In this document: in pieces, positions 27,275 through 36,791 of the stretch
How positions within the stretch are numbered: the stretch's first letter is position 1
Layout of the letters: each line of letters opens with the position of its first letter
Source: a virus
IMG/VR virus record: IMGVR_UViG_3300037247_000643
Location: 1-39,434 of that record
Reading direction: 5' to 3' (one strand)
Length of the DNA: 39,434 bases
Program-made: the position numbers and the translations under genes
The notes under the pieces: generated by a model
Told to the model about the DNA's origin: nothing
Databases searched by the model: none
What the model saw: the letters and a program-made list of their open reading frames with translations, nothing else

Positions 27275-30011
27275 AATCCGGGTATCTGCAGATGCCCGTA
27301 AAGCAATTGCCGAACTACGGCGGCTGGAAAAGCAAGCTGGCGGCTCTGCTCGCAATATTGCACAAGACTTCCAGCAGCTAACAAAGGTAACTAAGATAGC
27401 AGGTGGAGCGCTTACAGCCATGGGTGCTGCGGGCGCTTTACTGCTGTCTAAGTCAACCCTATTAGCTGCCCGTGTTGAGACCTTAGGTATAGTTTTACTG
27501 CAGGTGGGAAAGACGGCCGGATATACCGAAACCCAAATGCGGGCCTTTGAAAAGGCAGTAAAAGATCAGGGCATTACAACCCAGGCGGCCAGGGTATCGC
27601 TTGTGCGGCTGGTGCAGGCTGAAGTTGACTTAGCCCAAGCATCCGACTTGGCACGTATCGCTCAGGATGCCGCTGTAATTGCTGGCATCAATAGCTCCCA
27701 AGCTTTTGAGCGCATGATATGGGGTATCAATACGCTCAACCCTCGTGTGCTAAAGACGATGGGCCTCACAATTTCATTGGAACAAGCCTATAGCCGATTT
27801 GCCAAAGCACAAGGCATTACCATCAATGAACTAACACAGCAGCAAAAGAAACAAATTGCTGTAAATGAAGTCATTACTGTAGGTGAGCGCATTACTGGCA
27901 CCTATTCAGCGGCCATGGAAACAGCCGGTAAAAAGATGACATCGCTGGCTAGACATGTTGAGGAAGCTAGCCTAGCTTTGGGCACAGCATTTCTGCCGCA
28001 GTTTGCCAGCCTTATTGACATGGCCACGGATGCACTGAAAGCCTTCAATGAGTTGGAGCCAGGCGTACAGCGATTTATTGCCTTCATGTTGGCCGGAGGT
28101 ACAGCAGTAGCAGCCATTGCCGGGCCAATCCTGTTACTGCTGCCACAGATTGCAGGTATTGGTGTTACCTTGGTTGGAGCAGGCCAGGCCATGCTTATGA
28201 CGGGCGCTGCATCTACCATTATGGGTAAGGGGCTTTGGGTTGCAGCTGCGGGCGCTGGGGGCCTGGGGGCATCGCTTACTGCCTTGGCAGCCATTACGGG
28301 TGTAGGGCTGATACTTGTGGCCCTAGCTGTTGGTGCGGGGCTATTGGCCAAAGCTGTTGCTGATGCTGCCGCAGAAGAAAGAGAACTCAATAAGAAGCTG
28401 GAACAAACTGAGGGATTGGCACGTAAGGCAACAAACTCGTATAAAGAATATTTGGCTACCATGCAAAAGGTTGCTGATGCTACTGATCGAGTTTTGGTCA
28501 TAGACGGAAAGATGGTTGATGCGCAAGGCAGGGTTATTGACTCGCTTCATGGAGTAACGGCTGCACAGGTCGAGGGTGGAAGGGTTGTAGACCGGACATC
28601 GAGAATGTATGGCTCTTATGTTGGTAACTTGAAGAATGTGGAGAAGCAAGTCGATGCCGTGAACGAGGCAGTTTGGCGTGGTATGCAGCTTGAGGAAGGC
28701 GAAATAAAGATCATAATGGCCCGTAAAGATGCTTGGGATGGGTTTTTACGAAGCCAAGAGTCTGGCCTTATTCTGCAGAACATGCAAGATGAACGCACTA
28801 AGGCATTAGAGGCATCGCTTAGTGATTTGGCTTTTGTAATGCAGCAGGACTTTGGGGCGGCTGCTGCAGAATATGAAGACACAATGAACGGGCTGGTTAT
28901 GACTTCCATGGACTTGGAAGGCGGCATATTCGTTTTGGAAGAACGGCTCAGAAAGTTTGGGTGGCTCAATAAATCCAACAGAGACAAGCTTGCTGGTATG
29001 CGAAAGGAGTTAGAAGATACACGAGCAGCTATTGATTTGGAGCGGGAGGCGTGGGAACGCAATACTGCCCAAATGATCTTCAACATGACACAACGGGCAT
29101 TGGCTGATGCGCCATTGCAAGACCAAGTAGCTATTCTTAGCGAAATGGCCGTAAAGTTTGGGCTTATTGATGAAGTCGGGGCCTTAGCATGGCGGGATAT
29201 TGCGGATGCTGTAGCCGAGACTGAAGACTATGATGCAATGGCTCTAAAGCTAGATGACATTTTGCTCAAATATACCAACTGGCCTACAACCCTAAGCACT
29301 GACATCAATATGAACTTCCACATACGGGGGGGTGGAGCGGCACAACAGGCAGCTTCGGCCCTGGGGCTAACGGCATTGGCACAGGGTATTGCTGGTACTG
29401 GTAGTGCGACAGTTGCAGCGGCTGGTGGGCTGTTTGGTGCCGGGGGCGGGCCAGTTATCGTTGGTGAAGAAGGCGAGGAAATGATTATCCCAGTCGGGGA
29501 TGGCTTTATGGTGTTGCCTGCTGAACTGACCAAGAGGCTGCAGAAGCAAGGTGTTATGCCTAAAGCTAAGATGGCAGGCGGCGGTAGCTTTGCGTTTGAT
29601 GCTGCAACCTTGGTGCAAATCACTGGCAGCCAACAAGCCCTTACTACCTGGCAAGCCTCACAGCTTACCCAGCAAACCATCAGCCAAGCGCAAGCAGGGG
29701 CAGGTGGCGGCGGGGGCGGTGCGCCAATCGTGCAAGCAGTGGCTGCAGTAGCCCAAGCTACCCAGGAGACCGTAGCCGAGGCCGTGCAGGACGCAGCGGC
29801 AGCGGCAGTGGCAGCGGCCAGTGCGCCTATCGCTGCACAAGTAGCGGCCAGCACACAACAAGCCCGCACGCAAACGGTAGAAATTGTCAATAGCAATCGC
29901 AAAATGCTGGCCAAACTGGAAGAGCTAATCGGAGCCGTGCGCCAAGGCTCTACTGACACAGGTGTTGGTAGGGCGTTCAAAGAAGCGGCACAGTTCCTTG
30001 AGCAAGAATAA
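27258..30011 (+). CDS. Tail tape measure protein
   Basis: 917 residues from GTG 27258, overlapping the chaperone by 17 bases. The N-terminus (ADARKAIAELRRLEKQAGGS) and the stretch ITTQAARVSLVRLVQAEVDL...GINTLNPRVLKTMGLTISLE are typical of tape measure proteins. Hydrophobic segments lie at about 271-320 and 335-370, as expected for a protein that inserts in the host membrane during DNA entry. GPVIVGEEGEEMIIPVGDG marks the usual C-terminal motif, followed by an Ala/Gln-rich, Gly-rich tail. At about 1.5 Angstrom per residue it suggests a tail near 140 nm. No lysozyme domain seen. Confidence 0.92.
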   Translation: MAQEAKIRVSADARKAIAELRRLEKQAGGSARNIAQDFQQLTKVTKIAGGALTAMGAAGALLLSKSTLLAARVETLGIVLLQVGKTAGYTETQMRAFEKAVKDQGITTQAARVSLVRLVQAEVDLAQASDLARIAQDAAVIAGINSSQAFERMIWGINTLNPRVLKTMGLTISLEQAYSRFAKAQGITINELTQQQKKQIAVNEVITVGERITGTYSAAMETAGKKMTSLARHVEEASLALGTAFLPQFASLIDMATDALKAFNELEPGVQRFIAFMLAGGTAVAAIAGPILLLLPQIAGIGVTLVGAGQAMLMTGAASTIMGKGLWVAAAGAGGLGASLTALAAITGVGLILVALAVGAGLLAKAVADAAAEERELNKKLEQTEGLARKATNSYKEYLATMQKVADATDRVLVIDGKMVDAQGRVIDSLHGVTAAQVEGGRVVDRTSRMYGSYVGNLKNVEKQVDAVNEAVWRGMQLEEGEIKIIMARKDAWDGFLRSQESGLILQNMQDERTKALEASLSDLAFVMQQDFGAAAAEYEDTMNGLVMTSMDLEGGIFVLEERLRKFGWLNKSNRDKLAGMRKELEDTRAAIDLEREAWERNTAQMIFNMTQRALADAPLQDQVAILSEMAVKFGLIDEVGALAWRDIADAVAETEDYDAMALKLDDILLKYTNWPTTLSTDINMNFHIRGGGAAQQAASALGLTALAQGIAGTGSATVAAAGGLFGAGGGPVIVGEEGEEMIIPVGDGFMVLPAELTKRLQKQGVMPKAKMAGGGSFAFDAATLVQITGSQQALTTWQASQLTQQTISQAQAGAGGGGGGAPIVQAVAAVAQATQETVAEAVQDAAAAAVAAASAPIAAQVAASTQQARTQTVEIVNSNRKMLAKLEELIGAVRQGSTDTGVGRAFKEAAQFLEQE

Positions 30012-32206
30012 TGGCTGAACCTGACGACGTAAAACTTGAGCTAGCCCTGCGGGGCAACGTGCTTACCTTTGATGGCGCTAATGATAGTGTCGACATGGGT
30101 GATCCTGGCATTTCTGAAAATACGGCTTTTACTGTCGAACTCATATGTCGTGTGCCCAAAGGTACAGCTCTAAAGAGCACTCCAACTGTATATAGCGAGG
30201 GTACGCCTGCTAGCTGGGGGAATAATCTTTTTGTTATTTTCTTTGGCGATGACTCTGTGGCCGATAACGAGGTTCGAGTTTGGCAAAAGGATAGTGGTGG
30301 TGCAGGAGGCACCATATTGGTTGGTGGGCTTGGTCTGAATGACGGACAGTGGCATCATATAGCGGTAGTTCAAGCCAACCTTAGTAGTCGGATTTTGTAT
30401 GTAAATGGTGTATCGGTGGATACGAACACAACTACCTTGTTGGCAATGGTTATGACCGATGCTTATTTGGGGGCCAATGATAACAATGGTACCTTGGGCC
30501 AATATTCAATAGCTGGTCTGGAAATACGGGAGATACGGCTGTGGAATGACGAGCGCACATCTGCAGAGATTTTGGCTAATATGTGGACCGAACTTGTAGG
30601 CAATGAAGCCGGGCTGCAGAATTATTGGCGTGTGCGGGATGGCACTGGCAACATTGGTGCGACCACGGGCGGCATTACCGGCATAGTTGCAGGTGCCACT
30701 TGGAATACTAGAGTTGGGCCAATATGGACGGATGTCACAGAGGATGCAATGGTCCAAAACGATATAGTTATGCTGGCAGGCGTTCTATCGTCGCTGCCAA
30801 CTGAGCGCATGGCTGGCATTGGCACATTGGGCTTCTATTTGAACAATAGCGAAGGTAATGCTGCAGGCTTGTTGGGATATTATATGCCCGGACATGCTAA
30901 TGCCCTCAGCGGGTTTGAACTGGGCATTGATGTGCGACTGCGATTCCAGAGCAGCAGCACTTGGTACTACAAATATGTTGGCAAGCTGCGCAAACTAACA
31001 CCTAAAACGGGCAGCCAACGTGAACGCTACGTAGACTGCGAGGCAGCAGATTTCATTGACGAGATGTCCATTCATAAGATGGACCTATTGGCAGTACAGA
31101 CCGACAGGCGCTCGGATCTATTGTTTGGGGATGTAATTGGCAATATGGCAGACGCTCCACCTGGCGCTAACTACATTGCCGGGCAAGAAGTATTTGCTTA
31201 TGGGGCGGATGGTCTAAAGGACGAAAAGAGTACAGCTTTAGCGGCAGCCAAGCGCATAGTTATGTCTGAGTTTGGGTATGGATACGTGGCTGGGGACACA
31301 AAGCGGGGCGGTGTGCTTACATATGAGGACCGACATACCAGGGTGAAGAACCAAACAGTTATAGCCACCATCAGTAATGTTATGAGTGAAATGGAAGTCG
31401 AGCGCAGTAATAAGAACATTTTCAATAAGGTGCGGGCAGTAAGTTATCCACGGGAAGTTGGGGTTAGCAATGAAGTGCTTTACACCCTACAGCGGGTAAT
31501 AAGCATCAATGCAAACAACACCGAGACATTTATTGGTAGATACAAGGATCCAAGTAATCGGGATTCTCGTATTAGTGGTAATACAATGGTTACGCCTGTC
31601 GTCGATACCGACTACAAATTTGGCAGCAGCGAGGGCGGCGGCTCCAATGACATGAATGCCGATCTAGGCGTAACTGTGACCTTCGGTGCTAACAGCGCAA
31701 AGATTGTATTAGCTAATAATGGTTCATCTGTGGGCTATGTGAACCTGTTCCAGCTACGTGGTCTAGCTATACGTACCTATGAGGCAGCCACGGCTTTGGC
31801 TGAGGATTCCAATAGTCAAGACAATTATGGTGTGCGGGATCTGCCTATTGTATTGCAATACCAGGACAACCCACTGGTTGCGCAGGACTGGGCAGATAGC
31901 ATTCTTAGTGGGTGGAAAGACCCAATCACTTTGGTAAAGTCTGTCACGTTTTGGGCCAATCGTAGTGATGCCTTGCTAGCTGCAGCACTAAGCGTGGAAA
32001 TTGGCAATCGGGTAACGCTCACAGAGAGCGTCAGTGCCATAAGCAGCGCCGATTATGTTGTAAATGGAATACAATTGTGGCTAAAAGGCAAAAGCAAAAA
32101 CCTTATGGTCAAGTGGTACTTAGCACCGGCTAGCACCGAAGCATATTGGTTGCTGGGTACTACTGGCGCTAGCGAATTAGGTCAAACGACAGCCTTGGGA
32201 TTCTAA
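30011..32206 (+). CDS. Distal tail / baseplate protein with N-terminal LamG-like domain
   Basis: 731 residues, TAATG overlap with the tape measure gene. Residues ~17-215 form a concanavalin/LamG-like domain: VLTFDGANDSVDMG, DGQWHHIAVVQ, ILYVNGVSVDTNT, IREIRLWNDERTSAEILANM. The remaining ~500 residues (YVGKLRKLTPKTGSQRERYV, ATISNVMSEMEVERSNKNIF) look like a hub or distal-tail-type protein. LamG-like domains bind sugars, so it could touch the cell surface. The combination of a LamG domain at the very start of the first gene after the tape measure is uncommon in well-studied siphoviruses. Confidence 0.72.
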   Translation: MAEPDDVKLELALRGNVLTFDGANDSVDMGDPGISENTAFTVELICRVPKGTALKSTPTVYSEGTPASWGNNLFVIFFGDDSVADNEVRVWQKDSGGAGGTILVGGLGLNDGQWHHIAVVQANLSSRILYVNGVSVDTNTTTLLAMVMTDAYLGANDNNGTLGQYSIAGLEIREIRLWNDERTSAEILANMWTELVGNEAGLQNYWRVRDGTGNIGATTGGITGIVAGATWNTRVGPIWTDVTEDAMVQNDIVMLAGVLSSLPTERMAGIGTLGFYLNNSEGNAAGLLGYYMPGHANALSGFELGIDVRLRFQSSSTWYYKYVGKLRKLTPKTGSQRERYVDCEAADFIDEMSIHKMDLLAVQTDRRSDLLFGDVIGNMADAPPGANYIAGQEVFAYGADGLKDEKSTALAAAKRIVMSEFGYGYVAGDTKRGGVLTYEDRHTRVKNQTVIATISNVMSEMEVERSNKNIFNKVRAVSYPREVGVSNEVLYTLQRVISINANNTETFIGRYKDPSNRDSRISGNTMVTPVVDTDYKFGSSEGGGSNDMNADLGVTVTFGANSAKIVLANNGSSVGYVNLFQLRGLAIRTYEAATALAEDSNSQDNYGVRDLPIVLQYQDNPLVAQDWADSILSGWKDPITLVKSVTFWANRSDALLAAALSVEIGNRVTLTESVSAISSADYVVNGIQLWLKGKSKNLMVKWYLAPASTEAYWLLGTTGASELGQTTALGF

Positions 32207-32216
32207 AGGAGCAGGA

Positions 32217-32813
32217 ATGTTCAGACAAAAAAATCAGCAGGCAGCACTTACGCCAAACGAGCAGGTGCAGGCAGCACGCAAAATGATAAACCCTTACCAG
32301 CTCTATAATCCGCACAGGCTGACCGGTGGTAGAGACCATTGGTTTTGGTACCTGGGACGCATTTGGCCCAAGCTGAGTGATATGCGTAAAGCTTTCGTGC
32401 TCAAGCATTTGGAGCATCCAAAGGTGATGGCTAGCGAATTAGCCCGTACTAGATTGCTGGGGAACGAGGTTCGGGGCCTACCGGTGAACGCTTTTATTCT
32501 GGACGGACGGTGGGTAGCTAGGTGTGAGTGTGGTGGCCAGGAAGTTGTAGATTGGCAAGCACCATTGTTTACCTGCTTGAACCCGGTATGTCTAAATGGG
32601 CCTAATGAATATTATCCTCGACCAGTGATTTTTCCTAGTGTGCAGGAGCATCGAGAATTATCCGAGGTGCTGCTGGCTAGGCCCAACCCAATAAATAGGA
32701 ATTGGGACCGGGATGGGGTCGTATATGGCAAGTCAGAAAGCATTGACGACTTGAGAGCAGAAAATGAGGCAAGAGGATATCCACCGGCTGTAGAGGTGGA
32801 GGAGCGTAATTAG
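32217..32813 (+). CDS. Hypothetical tail-region protein with Cys pair motif, 198 aa
   Basis: AAAGGAG upstream. ARCECGGQEVV and FTCLNPVCLNG give four Cys in a zinc-ribbon spacing at about residues 103-128, unusual among tail genes. The remainder is basic and helical at first (MRKAFVLKHLEHPKVMASEL), then Pro-rich. No family recognised. It may be a virion protein or a non-structural accessory gene placed in the tail operon. Confidence 0.58.
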   Translation: MFRQKNQQAALTPNEQVQAARKMINPYQLYNPHRLTGGRDHWFWYLGRIWPKLSDMRKAFVLKHLEHPKVMASELARTRLLGNEVRGLPVNAFILDGRWVARCECGGQEVVDWQAPLFTCLNPVCLNGPNEYYPRPVIFPSVQEHRELSEVLLARPNPINRNWDRDGVVYGKSESIDDLRAENEARGYPPAVEVEERN

Positions 32814-32815
32814 CA

Positions 32816-33271
32816 ATGGCTTGGACGACACCAACTACCAGGTCAACGGGCGACCTAATAACAGCAGCTATTTGGAATCAGGATGTCGTAGGCAATCCAA
32901 TAGCCCTTACACCGGCAGGTATTGTAGCGATTTTTGATGGCGGCGGTGGCGCTATTGCGGATGATGTCCAGCTAATGATAGAGGTGCCTTTCAAGTGTGA
33001 CATTGATAGGGTTACTTTGTTGGCTGACCAATCCGGTTCGATTGTTATTGATATTTGGAAGGACACCTATGCCAACTATCCGCCAGTCAATGCAGACAGT
33101 ATTACGGCATCAGCAACACCGACTATTTCTGCGGCCACCAAGGACCAAGACTCGACTCTAACTGGATGGACTACAGCCATAGCTGCAGGTGATATTCTAT
33201 GTTTTGCAGTCGAGGGTGCAGCTACTGACATTACACGCTGTACAGCGGCATTGAAAGTGAGCAGGAGCTAG
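32816..33271 (+). CDS. Tail fibre-like protein, 151 aa
   Basis: GGAGGAG upstream of ATG 32816. The layout TRSTGDLITAAIWNQDVVGN, then FDGGGGAIADDVQLMIEVPF, LADQSGSIVIDIWKDTYAN, and a W(T)TAIAAGD segment matches a widespread family of phage tail-fibre or appendage proteins. Beta-sandwich type. Probably part of the tail tip or fibres. Confidence 0.68.
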   Translation: MAWTTPTTRSTGDLITAAIWNQDVVGNPIALTPAGIVAIFDGGGGAIADDVQLMIEVPFKCDIDRVTLLADQSGSIVIDIWKDTYANYPPVNADSITASATPTISAATKDQDSTLTGWTTAIAAGDILCFAVEGAATDITRCTAALKVSRS

Positions 33272-33272
33272 G

Positions 33273-33884
33273 ATGCCAACCCGTGTTGGTTTTGAGGCTT
33301 CTCTGTGGGATGGCTTCAACAAAACAGTCTTCACGTGGACCGGCCTGACGTGCCCAGCGGGAACGACGCTGGCGATATTATGCCTGGTTAGCACGCATAA
33401 TCTGGTCTACAGTGACGTGACTTGGGACAGCGTGAGCGGTACTGAGATACTTCGGTCTGGTCAGGATGCCATGTGGGTTTTGAAGAATCCAAATGTTGGC
33501 GGAAGCAAAACGCTCGAAGTTACCCGTGCGTCATCTACGGGAGAGCAAACGGCATTCATCGCCTGGATAAAGGAGGCTCACGCAGTCAGCCCCATTGGGG
33601 ACTCGGGGAGCGGAACCACGACGGTGCAGCTCACTCCTGTTACTGCAGTGGACATGGTCATCAGCATGGCTCGTGGTGCTTACAACAATCAGCCGGACGT
33701 GAGCGGCGGCCACCTTACACTGTGGGGTCAGGGCAACCATTTCAACGTGCTTTCCAATGCACTCGGCTATCGAGACGTTGCACCCGATCCCACGGATGCA
33801 ACATGGGATGCAAACTCCCTAAATACGATTGCGGCGGTGATACAAGCACCGGCAGGTGGACATCAGATACAGATTATTGGGTGA
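33273..33884 (+). CDS. Putative virion/appendage protein, 203 aa
   Basis: Start one base after the previous gene, GAGG-like SD (GCAGGAGC). Beta-rich protein with GFEASLWDGFNKTVFTWTGL and TLEVTRASSTGEQTAFIAWI, resembling jelly-roll proteins found among phage appendage genes and in environmental sequence sets. Codon style differs slightly from the genes on either side (more CTC, CGT and TCC). Possibly exchanged as a receptor-binding module. Confidence 0.55.
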   Translation: MPTRVGFEASLWDGFNKTVFTWTGLTCPAGTTLAILCLVSTHNLVYSDVTWDSVSGTEILRSGQDAMWVLKNPNVGGSKTLEVTRASSTGEQTAFIAWIKEAHAVSPIGDSGSGTTTVQLTPVTAVDMVISMARGAYNNQPDVSGGHLTLWGQGNHFNVLSNALGYRDVAPDPTDATWDANSLNTIAAVIQAPAGGHQIQIIG

Positions 33885-33891
33885 CAATATA

Positions 33892-34722
33892 ATGACCTAT
33901 GAAGTCTGGACCGACATAAGCATCAATCAGAACAAGTATGCCGACAACCCGCTGCCTATTGACTTTGTCAAGATGCGGGATGCGGGTGTGGATGGAGTCT
34001 GTATACGCAAGAGCAGCGGCTACTACCGAGATATTGCTTTTGAGATGAACTGGGCCGGGGCTGGTGATGCTGGGCTGAAGCGTACTATTTATGTCGTACC
34101 CTACGTTGGGTATGGAATGGAGCGGCAATGGACTGCTATGACTACCCTGATAGTAAATGGGGCGGTGGTGCCATTTGAGCCAACAGTAGACCGACCAGTT
34201 TGGAACGATGTCGAGTACCGGCATAGGATAGCCAAGACCCGTGCGATTGAAGAAATCTTGGTATACCAATACCGACTAAAGAATTGGTCCCCCAAGGGTG
34301 CTGAGTTCTATACGGCTAAGTCTGTGTGGGAAAGGTATTACAGTAGCAAACCAGGCTGGATAAATGATTGGGGCCTGGTGGTGGCCAATTACAGGCCGGA
34401 ACTGTATGGCAAGAGTCTGGCAGAGATCGTGGCAGCGGCAAAGCTTCTCACCCCAATAGTACCCATAGGCTGGGTGAAGGATAGAGATGGCAATTATGTG
34501 CTGCCTAAAAGTGCCCGATGGAATGGCTGGCAAGTTGCAGCCGACGGTGATGGGTTGGGCCGGGCGCTGGGTGTGCATTCGTCGGCAATAGATATTTCGT
34601 TGCAAGTAATTGCCAGTAATGGCGATTTACCGCCACCAGCTAGTGAAACCGTTGACGTCACCATGCCAATAAATACAGCACGCACTATGGCTGATGCATT
34701 GCGAGGAGCCGGATATGAGTGA
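33892..34722 (+). CDS. Endolysin, GH25-type lysozyme
   Basis: 276 residues from ATG 33892. Features of glycoside hydrolase family 25 (N-acetylmuramidase): WTDISINQNKY at the first strand (Asp8), VKMRDAGVDGVCIRKSSGYY, VVPYVGYGM, and VWNDVEYR with the Asp106-Val-Glu108 pair that carries the catalytic acid. The catalytic barrel spans about 1-210. The last ~45 residues are Pro-rich then helical, and may act as a wall-binding tail. It cuts peptidoglycan at the end of infection; the holin lies about 2 kb downstream. A role as a tail-tip hydrolase is less likely. Confidence 0.82.
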   Translation: MTYEVWTDISINQNKYADNPLPIDFVKMRDAGVDGVCIRKSSGYYRDIAFEMNWAGAGDAGLKRTIYVVPYVGYGMERQWTAMTTLIVNGAVVPFEPTVDRPVWNDVEYRHRIAKTRAIEEILVYQYRLKNWSPKGAEFYTAKSVWERYYSSKPGWINDWGLVVANYRPELYGKSLAEIVAAAKLLTPIVPIGWVKDRDGNYVLPKSARWNGWQVAADGDGLGRALGVHSSAIDISLQVIASNGDLPPPASETVDVTMPINTARTMADALRGAGYE

Positions 34723-35458
34723 ACCTGCTTTCATTGTCGGTAATGGGCCTAGCCTTGCCAACACTAACCTAGATTTGCTGGTCGGGAAAACTAGCTTTGG
34801 CATGAATCGTATCCAACTGCATTTCGGCAAGCCGGGCTGCGAGCAGTGGCGGCCACAGCATTATGTCTTTGTGGATTATCAAACTACCTTGTCCCATTCA
34901 CTTGTGATGGAAGAGCTAGCAGCGTTCATTCGGTCGGATGTCGAAGTGTATTTGGGCACAGAGCTGTACGACCGGACGTATAACAAGCTCAAAAGCCCGG
35001 CAGTTATGCCAAGCAATCTACATTTTCTGGAAATGTGCAGCAGGCATTTTGGGGGCGATTACTTATCCCCCAGCGCACCCAAGCGTTGGCATTTGGACGA
35101 GGAGCCCAAGTGGTGTAAGTTTGCCAGTGGACTGTTCGTTGCAATGCAAATAGCTGCAGACCAAGGCCATAGCCCGCTGGTATTGATAGGCTGCGACTTA
35201 GGGTATACACCCATACACGATGATGGCCACGACCCAAACCATATGGATGGCGAGTATGTCAAGATGTATCCGGGGCGGGGAGTAACACCCAAATCAGTAA
35301 TGCCGCCAGGCTATGCCGAATACACAAATGCCAAGCTGCGATACGGACATCGGGTAGCACTAAAAAGCTGCCAAGAGCTTGGTATGGAAGTTCTAAATGC
35401 CACAGTGGACGGCGAATTGGAAGTCTACCCACGGGTGCTGCTGGAGGACATGGTTTAG
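34715..35458 (+). CDS. MptE-like / DUF115-type protein (possible glycosyltransferase-like)
   Basis: 247 residues, ATG 34715 overlapping the lysozyme gene by eight bases. The start PAFIVGNGPSLANTNLDLLV followed by KTSFGMNRI is the hallmark (GNGPSL...G.N) of the DUF115/MptE-like and sialyltransferase-like superfamily. LVLIGCDLGYTP and YTNAKLRYGHRVALKSCQEL also fit. Phage members are frequent and may modify sugars or surface molecules; the reaction is not known. A methyltransferase follows after a homing endonuclease gene. Confidence 0.7.
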   Translation: MSEPAFIVGNGPSLANTNLDLLVGKTSFGMNRIQLHFGKPGCEQWRPQHYVFVDYQTTLSHSLVMEELAAFIRSDVEVYLGTELYDRTYNKLKSPAVMPSNLHFLEMCSRHFGGDYLSPSAPKRWHLDEEPKWCKFASGLFVAMQIAADQGHSPLVLIGCDLGYTPIHDDGHDPNHMDGEYVKMYPGRGVTPKSVMPPGYAEYTNAKLRYGHRVALKSCQELGMEVLNATVDGELEVYPRVLLEDMV

Positions 35459-35946
35459 TGAGAGCAGGAGTTTATGTTATCACAAATCAGGTCAATGGTA
35501 AGCAATATGTTGGCAGTTCTGTCAACATCGGAAAACGATGGATTGCTCACCGTTCCGCTTTACGTCTTGGTAATCACTGCAATACATTCCTACAGCAAGA
35601 TGTAGACCAACATGGTTTGGACGAACTTGATTTCCGGATAGTGAAACTATGCAAGCCAGAATATTGCATTGCTAACGAGCAATTGTTATTGGACTTGTTA
35701 TCTCCAGAATATAATATTGAGCCGAAAGCAGGAAGCAGTCTTGGGAGAATAGTTACAGCAGAGACTAGAGCCAAAATGAGTATTTCTCATACCGGTAAAC
35801 GACACAGCAAAGAAACAAAGGCCAAAATTAGTGCAAGCAAAAGGAAACCCAAAGTTGTTATGACGCAAACTGATAGGAGACTCCGACTACAAAATCTAAT
35901 GAGTGCTGTTAGGTGTGCTCATTTGGGAGCAGAGCGCAGTGAGTAA
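35458..35946 (+). CDS. GIY-YIG homing endonuclease with NUMOD-type DNA-binding repeats
   Basis: 162 residues; GTG 35458 overlaps the previous stop by one base. AGVYVITNQVNGKQYVGS (GVY and YVG for GIY-YIG), KRWIAHR with the catalytic Arg, and NEQLLLDLLSPEYNI with the catalytic Glu define the nuclease. The end holds SISHTGKRHSKETKAKIS, a NUMOD3-like DNA-binding repeat. The gene is noticeably more AT-rich than both neighbours, as expected of a mobile homing gene. No intron or intein is apparent around it, so it is a free-standing invader between two phage genes. Confidence 0.88.
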   Translation: MRAGVYVITNQVNGKQYVGSSVNIGKRWIAHRSALRLGNHCNTFLQQDVDQHGLDELDFRIVKLCKPEYCIANEQLLLDLLSPEYNIEPKAGSSLGRIVTAETRAKMSISHTGKRHSKETKAKISASKRKPKVVMTQTDRRLRLQNLMSAVRCAHLGAERSE

Positions 35947-36499
35947 GTATGCGACAGAAATTATGCCAGAGCTAAAATGCGGACACGGTTTATTATACGA
36001 TGACGACGACCGCATCCTATATAAAATTTGTCGGAGGGGTTCCACCTATTTGGAGATTGGGACATACTGTGGGGGCAGTGCTATAGTAGCCGGGCTAGCA
36101 GGTTGCGAAGTCTACTGCATAGACACCTGGGAGTACCCGGAAGACATGAAAACCTTTCGTCCAACACCCGACGACGTGCGGGCAAATTGGGCGGCTGCGG
36201 GGCTTGATCCTGATAGGTTACACTTGTACAAACAAGAGCATCCCCCATTCCCAACAGCATTGCGGGGCCTGCGGTTTGACATAGGGTTTGTAGATGGTGG
36301 GCATGATGCCAAAAGCGCATATGCTGATTGGGTGGCGGTAAGCAAGCGGGTCGACAAGTATGTAATGTTTCATGACGCAAACAGAGCAGGCCCATATTGG
36401 GCAATGCTAAAAGCTATAAAGAATCCGAACTGGGGCCGGGTGGCTTTGCCATTTGGCTGCACTACTACGGTACGGGTGTTGAAGCGTATCGCATTTTGA
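35939..36499 (+). CDS. Class I SAM-dependent methyltransferase (Methyltransf_24-like)
   Basis: 186 residues from GTG 35939, with GGGAG upstream. TYLEIGTYCGGSAIVAGLAG is motif I (SAM binding), CEVYCIDTWEY is motif II with the ribose-binding acidic residue, and DIGFVDGGHDAKSAYADW plus FHDANRAG follow as in Methyltransf_24 proteins, which act on sugars or other small molecules in surface-polysaccharide pathways. It would work with the MptE/glycosyltransferase-like protein from which the homing gene separates it. Substrate unknown. Confidence 0.78.
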   Translation: MSKYATEIMPELKCGHGLLYDDDDRILYKICRRGSTYLEIGTYCGGSAIVAGLAGCEVYCIDTWEYPEDMKTFRPTPDDVRANWAAAGLDPDRLHLYKQEHPPFPTALRGLRFDIGFVDGGHDAKSAYADWVAVSKRVDKYVMFHDANRAGPYWAMLKAIKNPNWGRVALPFGCTTTVRVLKRIAF

Positions 36500-36509
36500 G
36501 GATAAAGCT

Positions 36510-36791
36510 ATGACTGATATACTTTTCAACAAGGCAGCAGACATCTTGGAAAATGGCGAGGCTATACCCAGCCGGGTAAGCAATGGTCTACTTGCTGCTA
36601 TGCTAAAACAGACGCATGGCGAGGCCAAAGAAGCCAAGCGTGAAGCTAGGTGTGCAAAGGACCTTGCTAAAGATGCTGTGACGAAAGTAGAGATGCTTGG
36701 TAAGACTATGGCCCTACGACTTGGGCTTGTAGGCGGCGGTGCTACTATTGTGGGTGGGGTAGTAGTTGTAATTAGCTTCCTAAAACAGTAG
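36510..36791 (+). CDS. Coiled-coil protein with C-terminal TM helix (holin-associated, XhlA-like)
   Basis: 93 residues, GAGGATAAAG upstream. A helical coiled-coil region (HGEAKEAKREARCAKDLAKD) is followed by one membrane segment at the C-terminus (GLVGGGATIVGGVVVVISFL). Topology and position right before the holin gene recall XhlA-type lysis accessory proteins; a spanin-like role is less likely because there is no signal peptide. Confidence 0.62.
   Translation: MTDILFNKAADILENGEAIPSRVSNGLLAAMLKQTHGEAKEAKREARCAKDLAKDAVTKVEMLGKTMALRLGLVGGGATIVGGVVVVISFLKQ

Noticed and set aside
29228-29980. 250-residue minus-strand ORF
   Set aside because: Antisense shadow of the Ala/Gln-rich tape measure end; composition is Ala/Cys/Pro-rich and not protein-like.
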